Below are positions 35,199 through 43,415 of a DNA stretch of 64,000 nucleotides, piece by piece. Under the pieces are notes generated by a model. The model had not been told where the DNA came from. It did not search any database and was given only the letters and a program-made list of their open reading frames with translations. The position numbers and the translations under genes were made by a program. Within the stretch, counting starts at the first letter, position 1, and the number at the start of each line of letters is the position of its first letter. This DNA is from Rhizobium sp. Root482 (GTDB lineage Bacteria; Pseudomonadota; Alphaproteobacteria; Rhizobiales; Rhizobiaceae): positions 8,879 through 72,878 of the forward strand of contig NZ_LMFA01000020.1 in the NCBI RefSeq assembly GCF_001426565.1. The letters run 5' to 3'.

Positions 35199-35965
35199 AG
35201 GGTGCCCTCGAGGAGACGGCATTGCGCGGCTCGGACGACGGCCTGTGTCCTGTTCTTGGCGCCGAGCTTGCGGGTGGCGGACTTGATATGCAGGACGACG
35301 GTCGGCACGGAGCGGTCGATGATGCGGGAAATCTCCTTGGCGGAGAGCCCCTGCGAGGAATAGGAAAGGCATTGCCGCTCCCGCTCGGTCAGGCGCACGC
35401 CCGACATATTAAGCACCGCGTCGTCGAAGAGCTCGTAAGCCGCCTCGTTAAACACCTGGGCGAGCAGGGCGAAGTCGGCAATGACGTGCATGGCGTCACG
35501 CTCGAATTCCCGCCGGACACCGTACCGCACGCCTGTCACGGTCGCATAGTCGCCGCGCGGCATATGTACCGGAACGGTAACTCCAGCCAGCATGTCATGC
35601 TCGCGCAGGTAATCGCATACGGGCTTGGTGTCGTCCGTCATGAAACGGCTGATCCTGGTCTTTGCACCCGGATCGTAATTCCAGAAGAAGGGCACGGAGG
35701 TTCGCATCGCCAGGCGCTGCACGGGATCGATGCGGAAATATTCGCGGTTGCACCAGTGGTCGTGCATGTCGCCGGACACGTTGCGCAGCTTGAGCAGGGA
35801 AGGAATCTCGACCTCGCCGTCGATGATGCAGGCTCTTGGCGTGTAATCGTAGATCAGCGCTTCGAAGCCCATTGAACGCATCGCGCCAAAGGCTTCGTCG
35901 ATCCTGCCGTCGAGCGTTTCCCGGGCAGAGAAACGCTCCGCTATCACACTTAGTTCGTCAAGCAT
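35189..35965 (-). CDS. LuxR-family solo regulator (plant-signal type)
   Basis: A 258-residue regulator with an autoinducer-binding domain (residues about 15-165) and a LuxR HTH (LTERERQCLSYSSQGLSAKE, ISRIIDRSVPTVVLHIKSA, near 195-245). Against TraR, the conserved Asp70-Pro71, Trp85 and Gly113 are kept (Asp80, Pro81, Trp95, Gly128 here), but Trp57 is Met67 and Tyr61 is Trp71. That Met/Trp pair marks the OryR/XccR/PsoR/PipR group, which does not respond to acyl-homoserine lactones but to plant-derived compounds. No luxI lies in the window. Both neighbours are pip genes, as for that group. ATG at 35965 chosen for its GGGGAGAG site. Confidence 0.88.
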   Translation of the reverse strand: MLDELSVIAERFSARETLDGRIDEAFGAMRSMGFEALIYDYTPRACIIDGEVEIPSLLKLRNVSGDMHDHWCNREYFRIDPVQRLAMRTSVPFFWNYDPGAKTRISRFMTDDTKPVCDYLREHDMLAGVTVPVHMPRGDYATVTGVRYGVRREFERDAMHVIADFALLAQVFNEAAYELFDDAVLNMSGVRLTERERQCLSYSSQGLSAKEISRIIDRSVPTVVLHIKSATRKLGAKNRTQAVVRAAQCRLLEGTLPY

Positions 35966-36008
35966 GCCAGCACTCTCCCCAGCACTCCGATGTGTCGGTC
36001 GAGCGGGC

Positions 36009-36030
36009 ACCCTATCACTTCTTATAGCTG
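36009..36030 (+). promoter_or_regulatory. lux-box-like dyad upstream of pip copy 2
   Basis: ACCCTAT, eight bases, ATAGCTG, with the symmetric core CTAT-N8-ATAG. It lies in the divergent gap, 74 bases before the pip start and 44 bases before the luxR start on the other side, so it may also mediate autoregulation. An outer repeat GCACCCT (36007-36013) / AGGGTGC (36037-36043) surrounds it. Confidence 0.6.
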
Positions 36031-36104
36031 GTGCGCAGGGTGCGATGCGATAAAATTCGCCGTGCTCAAAAAATGATCAGGTCAATTCGAAGGTATGGCG
36101 CAGC

Positions 36105-36995
36105 ATGTGGCGTGAGATCGCTCCGGACAAAAAAATCGAGGTCGAAGTCGATGGTTTCAAGGTCGTCGCCTATAGTTTCGGCGAGGGCGACGAGACGATA
36201 TTCTGTCTCAATGGTGGTCCCGGCCTGCCCTGCGATTATCTGCGCGACGCGCATTCGTGCCTGATCGACAAGGGATATCGCGTCGTCGCCTTCGACCAGC
36301 TTGGAACCGGTGCGTCGGATCGGCCGACGGATGCCGGTCTCTGGACGATCGACCGTTATGTGGAGGAAACGGAGACTGTCCGCCGGAAACTTGGTCTCGG
36401 CAAGGTCCATCTGCTTGGCCATTCCTGGGGTGGATGGCTGGCGATCGACTATGCGTTGAAATATCGCGACAATCTCAAGTCGCTCATCCTCGAAGACACA
36501 GTCGCCGACATGCCGCATCTGGTTTCGGAGCTGGAGCGGCTGCGCGCGGCACTCGGATCGGAGACCGTTGCCATGATGCAGAAGCATGAGGCGGCGGGAA
36601 CGATCGATCATCCAGAATATATGGCGGCCATCACGATCCTGAATTATCGCCATGTCTGCCGGTTGCCGGATTGGCCGGCGCCGGTGCGCCGTTCGCTCGA
36701 CGACTGGAACATGGGGCCATACGTGACCATGCAGGGGCCGAACGAGTTTCTCTACACCGGAAACCTGAAGGACTGGAATCGCATTCCGGACCTGCCTGGC
36801 CTCGATCTGCCGGTGCTGATCACCGTCGGCGAGCACGATGAACTGACGCCCGCCTGTGCAATGCGCATGAAGAACGCGCTTCCGGACGCTAAATTGCACG
36901 TTTTCCGCAATGCCAGCCATATGCCGTTTTATGAAAACCCCGAAGCCTATTATGCTGCATTGACAGATTTCCTGGCCGTGCACAGGTCGTCGTGA
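36105..36995 (+). CDS. pip: Proline-iminopeptidase-like alpha/beta hydrolase, copy 2
   Basis: A 296-residue S33-type hydrolase, related to copy 1 but clearly diverged. Motifs: CLNGGPGLPCDYL near residue 36, FDQLGTGASDRP near 62, nucleophile GHSWGGW (Ser near 106), acid in VGEHDELTP near 244, His in ASHMPFYE near 270. It is first in a plus-strand operon with the peptide importer, divergent from luxR. Expected to act in the cytoplasm on the imported peptide-like compound. Confidence 0.85.
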   Translation: MWREIAPDKKIEVEVDGFKVVAYSFGEGDETIFCLNGGPGLPCDYLRDAHSCLIDKGYRVVAFDQLGTGASDRPTDAGLWTIDRYVEETETVRRKLGLGKVHLLGHSWGGWLAIDYALKYRDNLKSLILEDTVADMPHLVSELERLRAALGSETVAMMQKHEAAGTIDHPEYMAAITILNYRHVCRLPDWPAPVRRSLDDWNMGPYVTMQGPNEFLYTGNLKDWNRIPDLPGLDLPVLITVGEHDELTPACAMRMKNALPDAKLHVFRNASHMPFYENPEAYYAALTDFLAVHRSS

Positions 36996-37046
36996 TGGTG
37001 ACCGAGCGGCATCGTAAACTGCAAGAGAGGGGCGACCGCCGAGCCA

Positions 37047-37985
37047 ATGCATCGCTATAAGTTCGTACTCTACCGGCCGCTGCAACTGCTGCCGGTCCTC
37101 CTGGGCATCAGCATCATCACCTTCGTGCTGGTACGCCTCATTCCGGGCGATCCGGCGCGCGTGATCCTCGGAACGCGGGCGACGCCGACGGCGCTTGCGC
37201 GTATCCGTGAACAATATGGCCTCGATGAACCGATCTGGCTGCAATATTTCTACTTTATCGAGAACATCGGGCACGGTGAAATGGGCAAGTCGATCCTGTA
37301 CAAGATCGATGTCCTGCGCCTGATCGCCACGCGCGTCGAGCCGACCTTGATGCTCGTGCTTGTCAGCGTCCTCCTGTCCCTGCTGATTGCGCTGCCGCTA
37401 TCGGCGATCGCCGCGCGCCGGCAGGGCGGTTGGCCCGATCATGCCGTGCGGGTCGTTTCGACGATGGGCATCGGCTTTCCGCCGTTCTGGCTTGGGCTGA
37501 TGCTGATCATCTTTTTCAGCGTGCAACTCGATCTCTTTCCCGTCTCCGGCTATGGCAGAACATTCACCGAGAAACTGTGGCATCTGGCCTTGCCGAGCCT
37601 GACGATCGCGCTCTCTCTTTCAGCCGTCGTGACGCGCAGCCTGCGGGCTGCGATGATCCAGTCCCTGCGGTCCGATGTCGCGACGGCGGCGCGGGCGCGC
37701 GGCATGCCGGAAAGCATCGTCTTCTGGCGCCATGTGCTGCCGAATTCCATCGTTCCGACCGTCAACCTGCTCGCCGTCAATATCGGCTGGCTGATCGGCG
37801 GCAGCGTTGTCGTCGAGAGTGTGTTTGCCTTGCCGGGCATGGGACAGTTGCTGGTAAGAGGGATATTTTCACGCGACTACATGGTGGTGCAGGGCGTGGC
37901 CATGGTCTTTGCCTGCGCCACCGTGCTGGTGAACTTCCTCGCCGATATCATCACCGTCGCCCTCGATCCGCGGGTGAAGCTATGA
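37047..37985 (+). CDS. Peptide-type ABC permease 1 (DppB family), pip locus
   Basis: A 312-residue inner-membrane subunit. The N-terminal YRPLQLLPVLLGISIITFVLVRLIPGDPAR is the DppB/OppB signature. The EAA-like loop is DVATAARARGMPESIVFWRHVLPNS near residue 210, and the C-terminus has FALPGMGQLLVRGIFSRDY. It starts 51 bases after pip copy 2, so readthrough is likely. Confidence 0.93.
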   Translation: MHRYKFVLYRPLQLLPVLLGISIITFVLVRLIPGDPARVILGTRATPTALARIREQYGLDEPIWLQYFYFIENIGHGEMGKSILYKIDVLRLIATRVEPTLMLVLVSVLLSLLIALPLSAIAARRQGGWPDHAVRVVSTMGIGFPPFWLGLMLIIFFSVQLDLFPVSGYGRTFTEKLWHLALPSLTIALSLSAVVTRSLRAAMIQSLRSDVATAARARGMPESIVFWRHVLPNSIVPTVNLLAVNIGWLIGGSVVVESVFALPGMGQLLVRGIFSRDYMVVQGVAMVFACATVLVNFLADIITVALDPRVKL

Positions 37986-38836
37986 GTGCGTCGGCCACGC
38001 GCCTTTCCTTCACGCCAGGGCTCAGCCGCTGGCTCGGGCGGCATCTCTCCCTTGCCGTCGGCGCCGGGTTGCTGGCGCTCTTTTTCCTCGTGGCGTTGGC
38101 AGCCCCGTTGATCGCACCCTACGATCCCGTGGTGCAGATGGCCGACATGCGCTTGCAGCCGCCGTCGTTCGGCCACCTCTTCGGCACGGACAATTTCGGC
38201 CGCGATATCTTCTCCCGCGTGATATGGGGCGCGCGGATCGATCTCCAGATCGCCTTTATCGGCGTCGTCTTTCCCTTCATCATCGGAACGCTTGTCGGCA
38301 CAATCGCCGGTTTCTTCGGCGGGATCGTCGATGCCATTTTCATGCGCATCATCGACATCATCCTGGCCTTTCCTTTCCTCGTGCTGATGCTCTCCATCAT
38401 CGCCATTCTCGGTCCCGGGCTGACGAGTTTCTATATCGCCATGGCCCTGGTTGGCTGGGTGTCCTATGCGCGCCTGGTGCGGGCGCAGATTCTTGTGCTG
38501 AAGAATGCCGATTATGCCGTCGCCGCCATCAGCCTTGGCTTCAGTCGCACGCGCATCATGTTTCGCCACCTCTTGCCCAACGCGGTCGCGGGATCGCTGG
38601 TTTTCGTGATGTCGGATGCGGTTCTCGTGCTGCTCAACGGTGCCGCGATCAGCTATCTCGGCCTCGGCGTGCAACCGCCGACGGCCGAATGGGGCATCAT
38701 GGTTGCCGAAGGCCAGCCCTTCGTCACCACGGCCTGGTGGATCACGCTCTTTCCGGGACTGTCGATCGTCTGCCTTGCCTTTGCCTTCAGCCTGCTTGGC
38801 GATGCGCTCGGCGATATGCTGGGGGTCCAGGAATGA
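37982..38836 (+). CDS. Peptide-type ABC permease 2 (DppC family), pip locus
   Basis: A 284-residue membrane subunit. LAAPLIAPYDPVVQMADM near residue 40, LFGTDNFGRDIFSRVIWGAR near 66 and NGAAISYLGLGVQPPTAEWG near 222 are DppC hallmarks. Its ATG overlaps the DppB stop (ATGA). Confidence 0.93.
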   Translation: MSASATRLSFTPGLSRWLGRHLSLAVGAGLLALFFLVALAAPLIAPYDPVVQMADMRLQPPSFGHLFGTDNFGRDIFSRVIWGARIDLQIAFIGVVFPFIIGTLVGTIAGFFGGIVDAIFMRIIDIILAFPFLVLMLSIIAILGPGLTSFYIAMALVGWVSYARLVRAQILVLKNADYAVAAISLGFSRTRIMFRHLLPNAVAGSLVFVMSDAVLVLLNGAAISYLGLGVQPPTAEWGIMVAEGQPFVTTAWWITLFPGLSIVCLAFAFSLLGDALGDMLGVQE

Positions 38837-40512
38837 CGGCGCCGCTCCTTTCCGTTCGTGATCTCGTGGTGAATTTCCATGGCGAAACGCCGCCGCGCAG
38901 GCTGATCGACCGGGTCTCGTTCGATCTGGCCGAGGGCGAAATCCTCGGGCTGGTGGGTGAAAGCGGCTCAGGCAAGAGCTTGCTCTGCCGTGCCATCATG
39001 CGCCTCCTGCCGACGCGCGAGCTATCCATAGACGGCGGCTCCGTCATGTTTGCGGATCGCGATCTTGTCAGGGCCAGCCCGGCCGATATGTTGTCCGTGC
39101 GAGGCAGCGAGATCGGCATGATCTTCCAGAATCCGACGAGCCATCTTGATCCGGTCATGAAGATCGGTGAGCAGATTGCGCAAGGCATCCGCTTCCATCA
39201 GGGAGCAAGCGCGCGCGATGCGCGAGCGGCGGCGGTCGAAATGCTGGCGCAGGTCGGGTTTCCCGATCCCTCGCGGCAATTTGACAATTATCCGCACGAG
39301 CTTTCGGGGGGCATGCGCCAGCGCGCGATGATCGCCGCCGCCTTGTCCTGCCGCCCGAAAATCCTGATTGCCGACGAGCCTACGACAGCGCTGGACGTGA
39401 CGATCCAGGCGCAAATCCTGGAGCTTCTGCTTGGGCTTCGCGATCGGCTTGGCCTGGCGATCATCCTGATCACCCATGACCTCGGCATCGTCGCGCAGAC
39501 CTGCGACAGGATCGCCGTGATGCGCGACGGCAGGCTGGTGGAGCAGGGCGAGAAAAGGCAGATACTCGCCGCGCCACGACATGATTACACGCGCATGCTG
39601 ATCGGCAGTCACCCGTCGCTGCCGGCGGAAGGGCCGTCAAATGCTCCGGCGGACGATCTGCAGACCGCCGGAGCAGCCCAGCCGATCCTGGAGGTCAATG
39701 ACCTCCATGTGACCTTCGATGCCGGTGGGTCCGTCTTCACGGGAGGGCGAAGAAAGATCAGCGCCGTCAAGGGCGTCAACCTTCGGATCATGCCGGGCGA
39801 AACGGTCGGCATCGTGGGTGAATCCGGCAGCGGAAAGAGCACGCTCGCCCGCGCCATTCTCGGCCTCACGCCCCTGTCGGCCGGCCATGTCATCTTCGGC
39901 GGAACGGACCTTGCGGGACAGCCGCGCCAGGCGCTCGCCAAACTCCGGCGCGAGACGGCCATGGTGTTCCAGGATCCGCTCAACGCGCTCAATCCGCGGC
40001 TGACCATCGGCGAGACGCTGGGGGAAGTGCTGAGGGTTCACGGCATGCCGCGTGAAGACGTTCCGCGCCGTATCGACGAGCTTCTGGACCTCGTGCATCT
40101 CGACCGGGAATTTGCCGGCCGCAAGCCGCGCAGCATGAGCGGCGGCCAGTGCCAGCGGGCCGGCATCGCCCGCGCGCTGGCGGTCAATCCGCGTCTCGTC
40201 ATCGCCGACGAATGCGTGGCGGCGCTCGACGTGACGATACAGAAACAGATCGTCGATCTTTTCGCCGAGTTGAAGGCGCGCATGGACCTGACGCTGCTCT
40301 TCATCGCCCACGATCTTGCGATCGTGCGCAATCTCTGTGAGCGCGTTCTCGTCATGCACCGAGGCGAGGTGGTGGAGGAGGGGACTTCAGCCAGCGTCTT
40401 TTCCCGCCCGCGAATGCCTTACACGGCTGCGCTGATCGGCGCGGTTCCCGATATCGATCCGGACAAGAAACTTCTGGCGCCCAAGTCCGAACCGGCGCCG
40501 GCTGCTGCATGA
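38833..40512 (+). CDS. Dual peptide ABC ATPase (fused DppD-DppF)
   Basis: A 559-residue protein joining both nucleotide-binding domains. NBD1: GESGSGKS near residue 39, signature [15 protein letters not shown] near 157, ADEPTTALD near 180. NBD2: GESGSGKS near 333, signature [15 protein letters not shown] near 434, Walker [12 protein letters not shown] near 457. NBD2 has Cys in the Gln-x-Gln stretch after SGGQ and Cys for Pro after the catalytic Glu; the Glu itself is kept. Overlaps the DppC stop by four bases. Confidence 0.92.
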   Translation: MTAPLLSVRDLVVNFHGETPPRRLIDRVSFDLAEGEILGLVGESGSGKSLLCRAIMRLLPTRELSIDGGSVMFADRDLVRASPADMLSVRGSEIGMIFQNPTSHLDPVMKIGEQIAQGIRFHQGASARDARAAAVEMLAQVGFPDPSRQFDNYPHELSGGMRQRAMIAAALSCRPKILIADEPTTALDVTIQAQILELLLGLRDRLGLAIILITHDLGIVAQTCDRIAVMRDGRLVEQGEKRQILAAPRHDYTRMLIGSHPSLPAEGPSNAPADDLQTAGAAQPILEVNDLHVTFDAGGSVFTGGRRKISAVKGVNLRIMPGETVGIVGESGSGKSTLARAILGLTPLSAGHVIFGGTDLAGQPRQALAKLRRETAMVFQDPLNALNPRLTIGETLGEVLRVHGMPREDVPRRIDELLDLVHLDREFAGRKPRSMSGGQCQRAGIARALAVNPRLVIADECVAALDVTIQKQIVDLFAELKARMDLTLLFIAHDLAIVRNLCERVLVMHRGEVVEEGTSASVFSRPRMPYTAALIGAVPDIDPDKKLLAPKSEPAPAAA

Positions 40513-40546
40513 ACGAAGCCTGAAACAACAAAAAGGGGACTATCAG

Positions 40547-42061
40547 ATGCTAAGCAAATGGATGAAAATCGGCCTGGTCAGCGTGATGACTTCACTTTCC
40601 GTCGGCGCGGGTATTGCCGAAGCCGCCGGGGTGCTCACCATCGGGCGCCGGGAGGACTCCTCGACCTTCGACCCGATCAAGACGGCCCAGAATATCGATT
40701 TCTGGGTCTTTTCAAATGTCTACGACGTGCTGGTGCGCGTCGACAAGACCGGAACGAAGCTGGAGCCGGGCCTTGCCGAAAGCTGGACGATCTCCGACGA
40801 CGGACTGACCTATACGTTCACGATGCGTGATGCGAAATTCTCGGATGGCAACGCGATCACGGCGGAAGATGCCGCCTTCAGCCTGTTGCGCATCCGCGAC
40901 GACGAGGGCTCGCTGTGGAGCGATTCCTACAAGGTTATCGAAACAGCGCAGGCGAGCGATCCCAAGACGCTGGTGATCAAGCTTTCCGGCCCCTCCGCAC
41001 CGTTCCTGTCCACGCTCGCAATGCCCGGTGCCTCGATCATCTCAAAGGCTGGCCTGGAATCGATCGGCGCCGAAGCCTATGCCGAAAGCCCGATCGCATC
41101 GGGCGCCTTCACGGTGAAGGAATGGCGCCGCGGTGACCGAGTCATTCTGGAAAAGAATCCGAATTTCTGGGAGGCGGATCGCGTCTCGCTTGACGGCGTC
41201 GAATGGATTTCCGTTCCCGACGACAACACACGCATGCTGAACGTGCAGGCAGGCCAACTCGACGCGGCGATCTTCGTGCCCTTCTCGCGCGTCGCGGAGT
41301 TGCAAAAGGACGAAAACCTGACGGTGCATCTGGATACCTCGACCCGTGAGGATCATCTGCTGATGAACCACGAGCATGGCGAACTCGCCAGGAAAGAGGT
41401 CCGTGAGGCGCTGGACTACGCGATAGACAAGAAGGCCATCATTGACACGGTGACCTTCGGTTTCGGTGACGTCGCCTATTCCTTCATTCCGAAGGGCGCG
41501 CTTTACCATTATGCCGACAATCTCCAGCGCCCCTATGATCCGGAAAAGGCCAAGGCGCTTCTTGCCGAGGCAGGCGTCAGCGGCCTGACGCTGAACTACC
41601 TGGTCAATGCCGGCAACGAGGTCGACGAGCAGATTGCCGTGCTCCTGCAGCAGCAGTTGCAGAAGGCTGATATCACCGTGAACCTGCAGAAGATGGACCC
41701 GAGCCAGACCTGGGATATGCTGGTCGCGGGCGACTACGACCTGTCGGTCATGTATTGGACGAACGACATTCTCGATCCCGACCAGAAGACGACTTTCGTC
41801 GTCGGCCATGATTCCAACATGAATTACATGACCCGCTACAAGAACGACAAGGTCAAGGATCTCGTCGCGGCTGCGCGCCTGGAGATGGATCCGGCCAAGC
41901 GCGAGCAGATGTATGTGGACATCCAGAAGATGGCCAAGGACGACGTGCACTGGATCGATCTCTACTACAGCCCGTTCATCAACGTCTCGCGCAAGAATGT
42001 CGAGAATTTCTACCAGAACCCGCTCGGCCGCTTCTTCCTCGAGGATGTCGTCAAGAACTGA
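40547..42061 (+). CDS. Peptide-type substrate-binding protein (SBP_bac_5), pip locus
   Basis: A 504-residue periplasmic protein. The signal peptide spans residues 1-27 (MKIGLVSVMTSLSVGAGIAEA). The mature part has the family pattern STFDPIKTAQNIDFWVFSNV, LEPGLAESWTISDDGLTYTF, KFSDGNAITAEDAAFSL. Last gene of the pip2-importer operon, 34 bases after the ATPase. In the PipR system of Pseudomonas the corresponding binding protein takes up the plant-related inducer; a similar role here is inference. Confidence 0.9.
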   Translation: MLSKWMKIGLVSVMTSLSVGAGIAEAAGVLTIGRREDSSTFDPIKTAQNIDFWVFSNVYDVLVRVDKTGTKLEPGLAESWTISDDGLTYTFTMRDAKFSDGNAITAEDAAFSLLRIRDDEGSLWSDSYKVIETAQASDPKTLVIKLSGPSAPFLSTLAMPGASIISKAGLESIGAEAYAESPIASGAFTVKEWRRGDRVILEKNPNFWEADRVSLDGVEWISVPDDNTRMLNVQAGQLDAAIFVPFSRVAELQKDENLTVHLDTSTREDHLLMNHEHGELARKEVREALDYAIDKKAIIDTVTFGFGDVAYSFIPKGALYHYADNLQRPYDPEKAKALLAEAGVSGLTLNYLVNAGNEVDEQIAVLLQQQLQKADITVNLQKMDPSQTWDMLVAGDYDLSVMYWTNDILDPDQKTTFVVGHDSNMNYMTRYKNDKVKDLVAAARLEMDPAKREQMYVDIQKMAKDDVHWIDLYYSPFINVSRKNVENFYQNPLGRFFLEDVVKN

Positions 42062-42091
42062 TCGGGTAAAGAGCATTCGGCTGATGAGGAC

Positions 42092-42111
42092 GGCGGCGTG
42101 AGAGCGCCGCC
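42092..42111. terminator. Bidirectional hairpin between importer and lacI
   Basis: Perfect 7-bp stem GGCGGCG / CGCCGCC with loop TGAGAG, in the 49-base gap between two convergent genes; no clear T-run. Confidence 0.5.
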
Positions 42112-43133
42112 TATCCGATCTTCGTATCGAAAATCGGCGGCACTTCGATCAGCGGGGATGTGGCGTGCCCGTCGTCGATGATCTTGAAGACGGACTGGAG
42201 CATTCCCCCGACGTCCTGGCGAACCATCTCGATATTATCCCCCAGCAATGCGACGAAGGGATCCCAGTCGAAGCAGCCGATGATCGGCGGCTTGCCGTCG
42301 AAATGATGCGAGGCCTTGATCCAGCGCATCACGCCTTCCAGCGATATCGTCGAATTGACGAACATGCCTCTGGGAAGCGTATGTTCGGTATCGGCAAGCG
42401 CCTGCAGGGCACCGACGGCCTTCTCCGGTGCATAGCCGCATGTGAGAATGTGGTTTTCATCGACGGATATGCCCAGGTCCTCATGGGCCCGCCTGAACCC
42501 GCGAACACGTTCCGCGGTGTTGTGGTCGGAGGCTCGCCCGCCTACGAACAGCAGGGGAGACAGGCTTCCGATCTCCCGCTGGCAGTTGCGCAATGTGCGC
42601 TGCGTCAATTCCCTTGCTCCGGCAAAATTGTCGGAAATGATCGAGGGCGCCTTTGAGCCGGGCAGATCGAGATTGAGACTGTGGGCGCCGGCTGCGAGAC
42701 AGATATCGGTGATACGATCGGGATCGGTCGCGCCCGTCGAGATGAGCCATTCGACCTGATAGGACAGCATGGTGCGCGCGGCTTCCAGTTCCAGTTCGGG
42801 ATCGCGAAGCGTACAGGTGATGATCGGAAAGAGGCCGCGTTCGCGGGCCATGATCTCGAATGTCTCGACGATCGAGCCGAAATAGCGGTTGTCGTATTTC
42901 GGAACGATCATGCCGACGATCTTGGATTTTTCACGCCGCAGGAGGCTCGCCTGCATGTTCACGGCGTAACCCTGCTCTTCGGCAATGCGCGTGATTTTCT
43001 CGGCAAGCTTGATGCTGATCCGGCGCTTTTTCCAGTTGCCGTTCAACACGGCGCTCACGGCACTGGCTGAGGTGCCCGCCAGTTCGGCGAGATCGTAGAT
43101 CGTCGTCTTCTTCGTCGGTTTCTGCTGAATCAC
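42111..43133 (-). CDS. LacI-family regulator of the ribitol operon
   Basis: A 340-residue repressor with an N-terminal HTH (TTIYDLAELAGTSASAVSAVL, RISIKLAEKITRIAEEQGYAV) and a sugar-binding effector domain (IVGMIVPKYDNRYFGSIVETF, KPPIIGCFDWDPFVALLG). Start GTG at 43133 with GGGAGAAATCA upstream; the longer frame to 43214 would enter the operator region. Divergent from the importer operon, with a perfect palindrome in between. Effector probably ribitol or ribulose. Confidence 0.9.
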   Translation of the reverse strand: MIQQKPTKKTTIYDLAELAGTSASAVSAVLNGNWKKRRISIKLAEKITRIAEEQGYAVNMQASLLRREKSKIVGMIVPKYDNRYFGSIVETFEIMARERGLFPIITCTLRDPELELEAARTMLSYQVEWLISTGATDPDRITDICLAAGAHSLNLDLPGSKAPSIISDNFAGARELTQRTLRNCQREIGSLSPLLFVGGRASDHNTAERVRGFRRAHEDLGISVDENHILTCGYAPEKAVGALQALADTEHTLPRGMFVNSTISLEGVMRWIKASHHFDGKPPIIGCFDWDPFVALLGDNIEMVRQDVGGMLQSVFKIIDDGHATSPLIEVPPIFDTKIG

Positions 43134-43156
43134 TGATTTCTCCCGTTGACGCCAAC

Positions 43157-43222
43157 TTGACATCAAAGAGCAAAAGCGGCAATCTTGCTTCATCGATTGA
43201 GCAACGGTGCTCAATCGATGAA
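43157..43222 (+). promoter_or_regulatory. Promoter with perfect 34-bp palindromic operator
   Basis: TTGACA (43157-43162), 17 bases, CAATCT (43180-43185), then a perfect inverted repeat with 15-bp arms: TTCATCGATTGAGCA (43189-43203), ACGG, TGCTCAATCGATGAA (43208-43222). The operator covers the probable transcription start of the ribitol operon and lies 56 bases before the lacI start. Confidence 0.75.
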
Positions 43223-43317
43223 TTTGGTTGACTGTGGAGGGTCAGTCGGGAGGGTGTTCGCCCAGAAGCCACGGAGAGCGAGGACGTCGGGACGTTCGGC
43301 GGCGATCGTAAGAATGC

Positions 43318-43335
43318 GCGCGTTGAAAAACGCGC
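43318..43335 (+). promoter_or_regulatory. Hairpin in the ribitol operon leader
   Basis: GCGCGTT-GAAA-AACGCGC, a 7-bp stem with a GAAA tetraloop, 80 bases before the first gene. It may stabilise the 5' leader. Confidence 0.4.
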
Positions 43336-43415
43336 AGCGCTGATGGCGGCGAGGCGAACAGACATCCGGAACAGTCTCTCGATGCGCTTTCATCCACAAC
43401 AAGGAGGAGAAAAAC

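Noticed and set aside
35117-36104. A luxI-type synthase near the LuxR regulator
   Set aside because: Both flanking genes are alpha/beta hydrolases; no acyl-homoserine-lactone-synthase motif is seen anywhere in the window.
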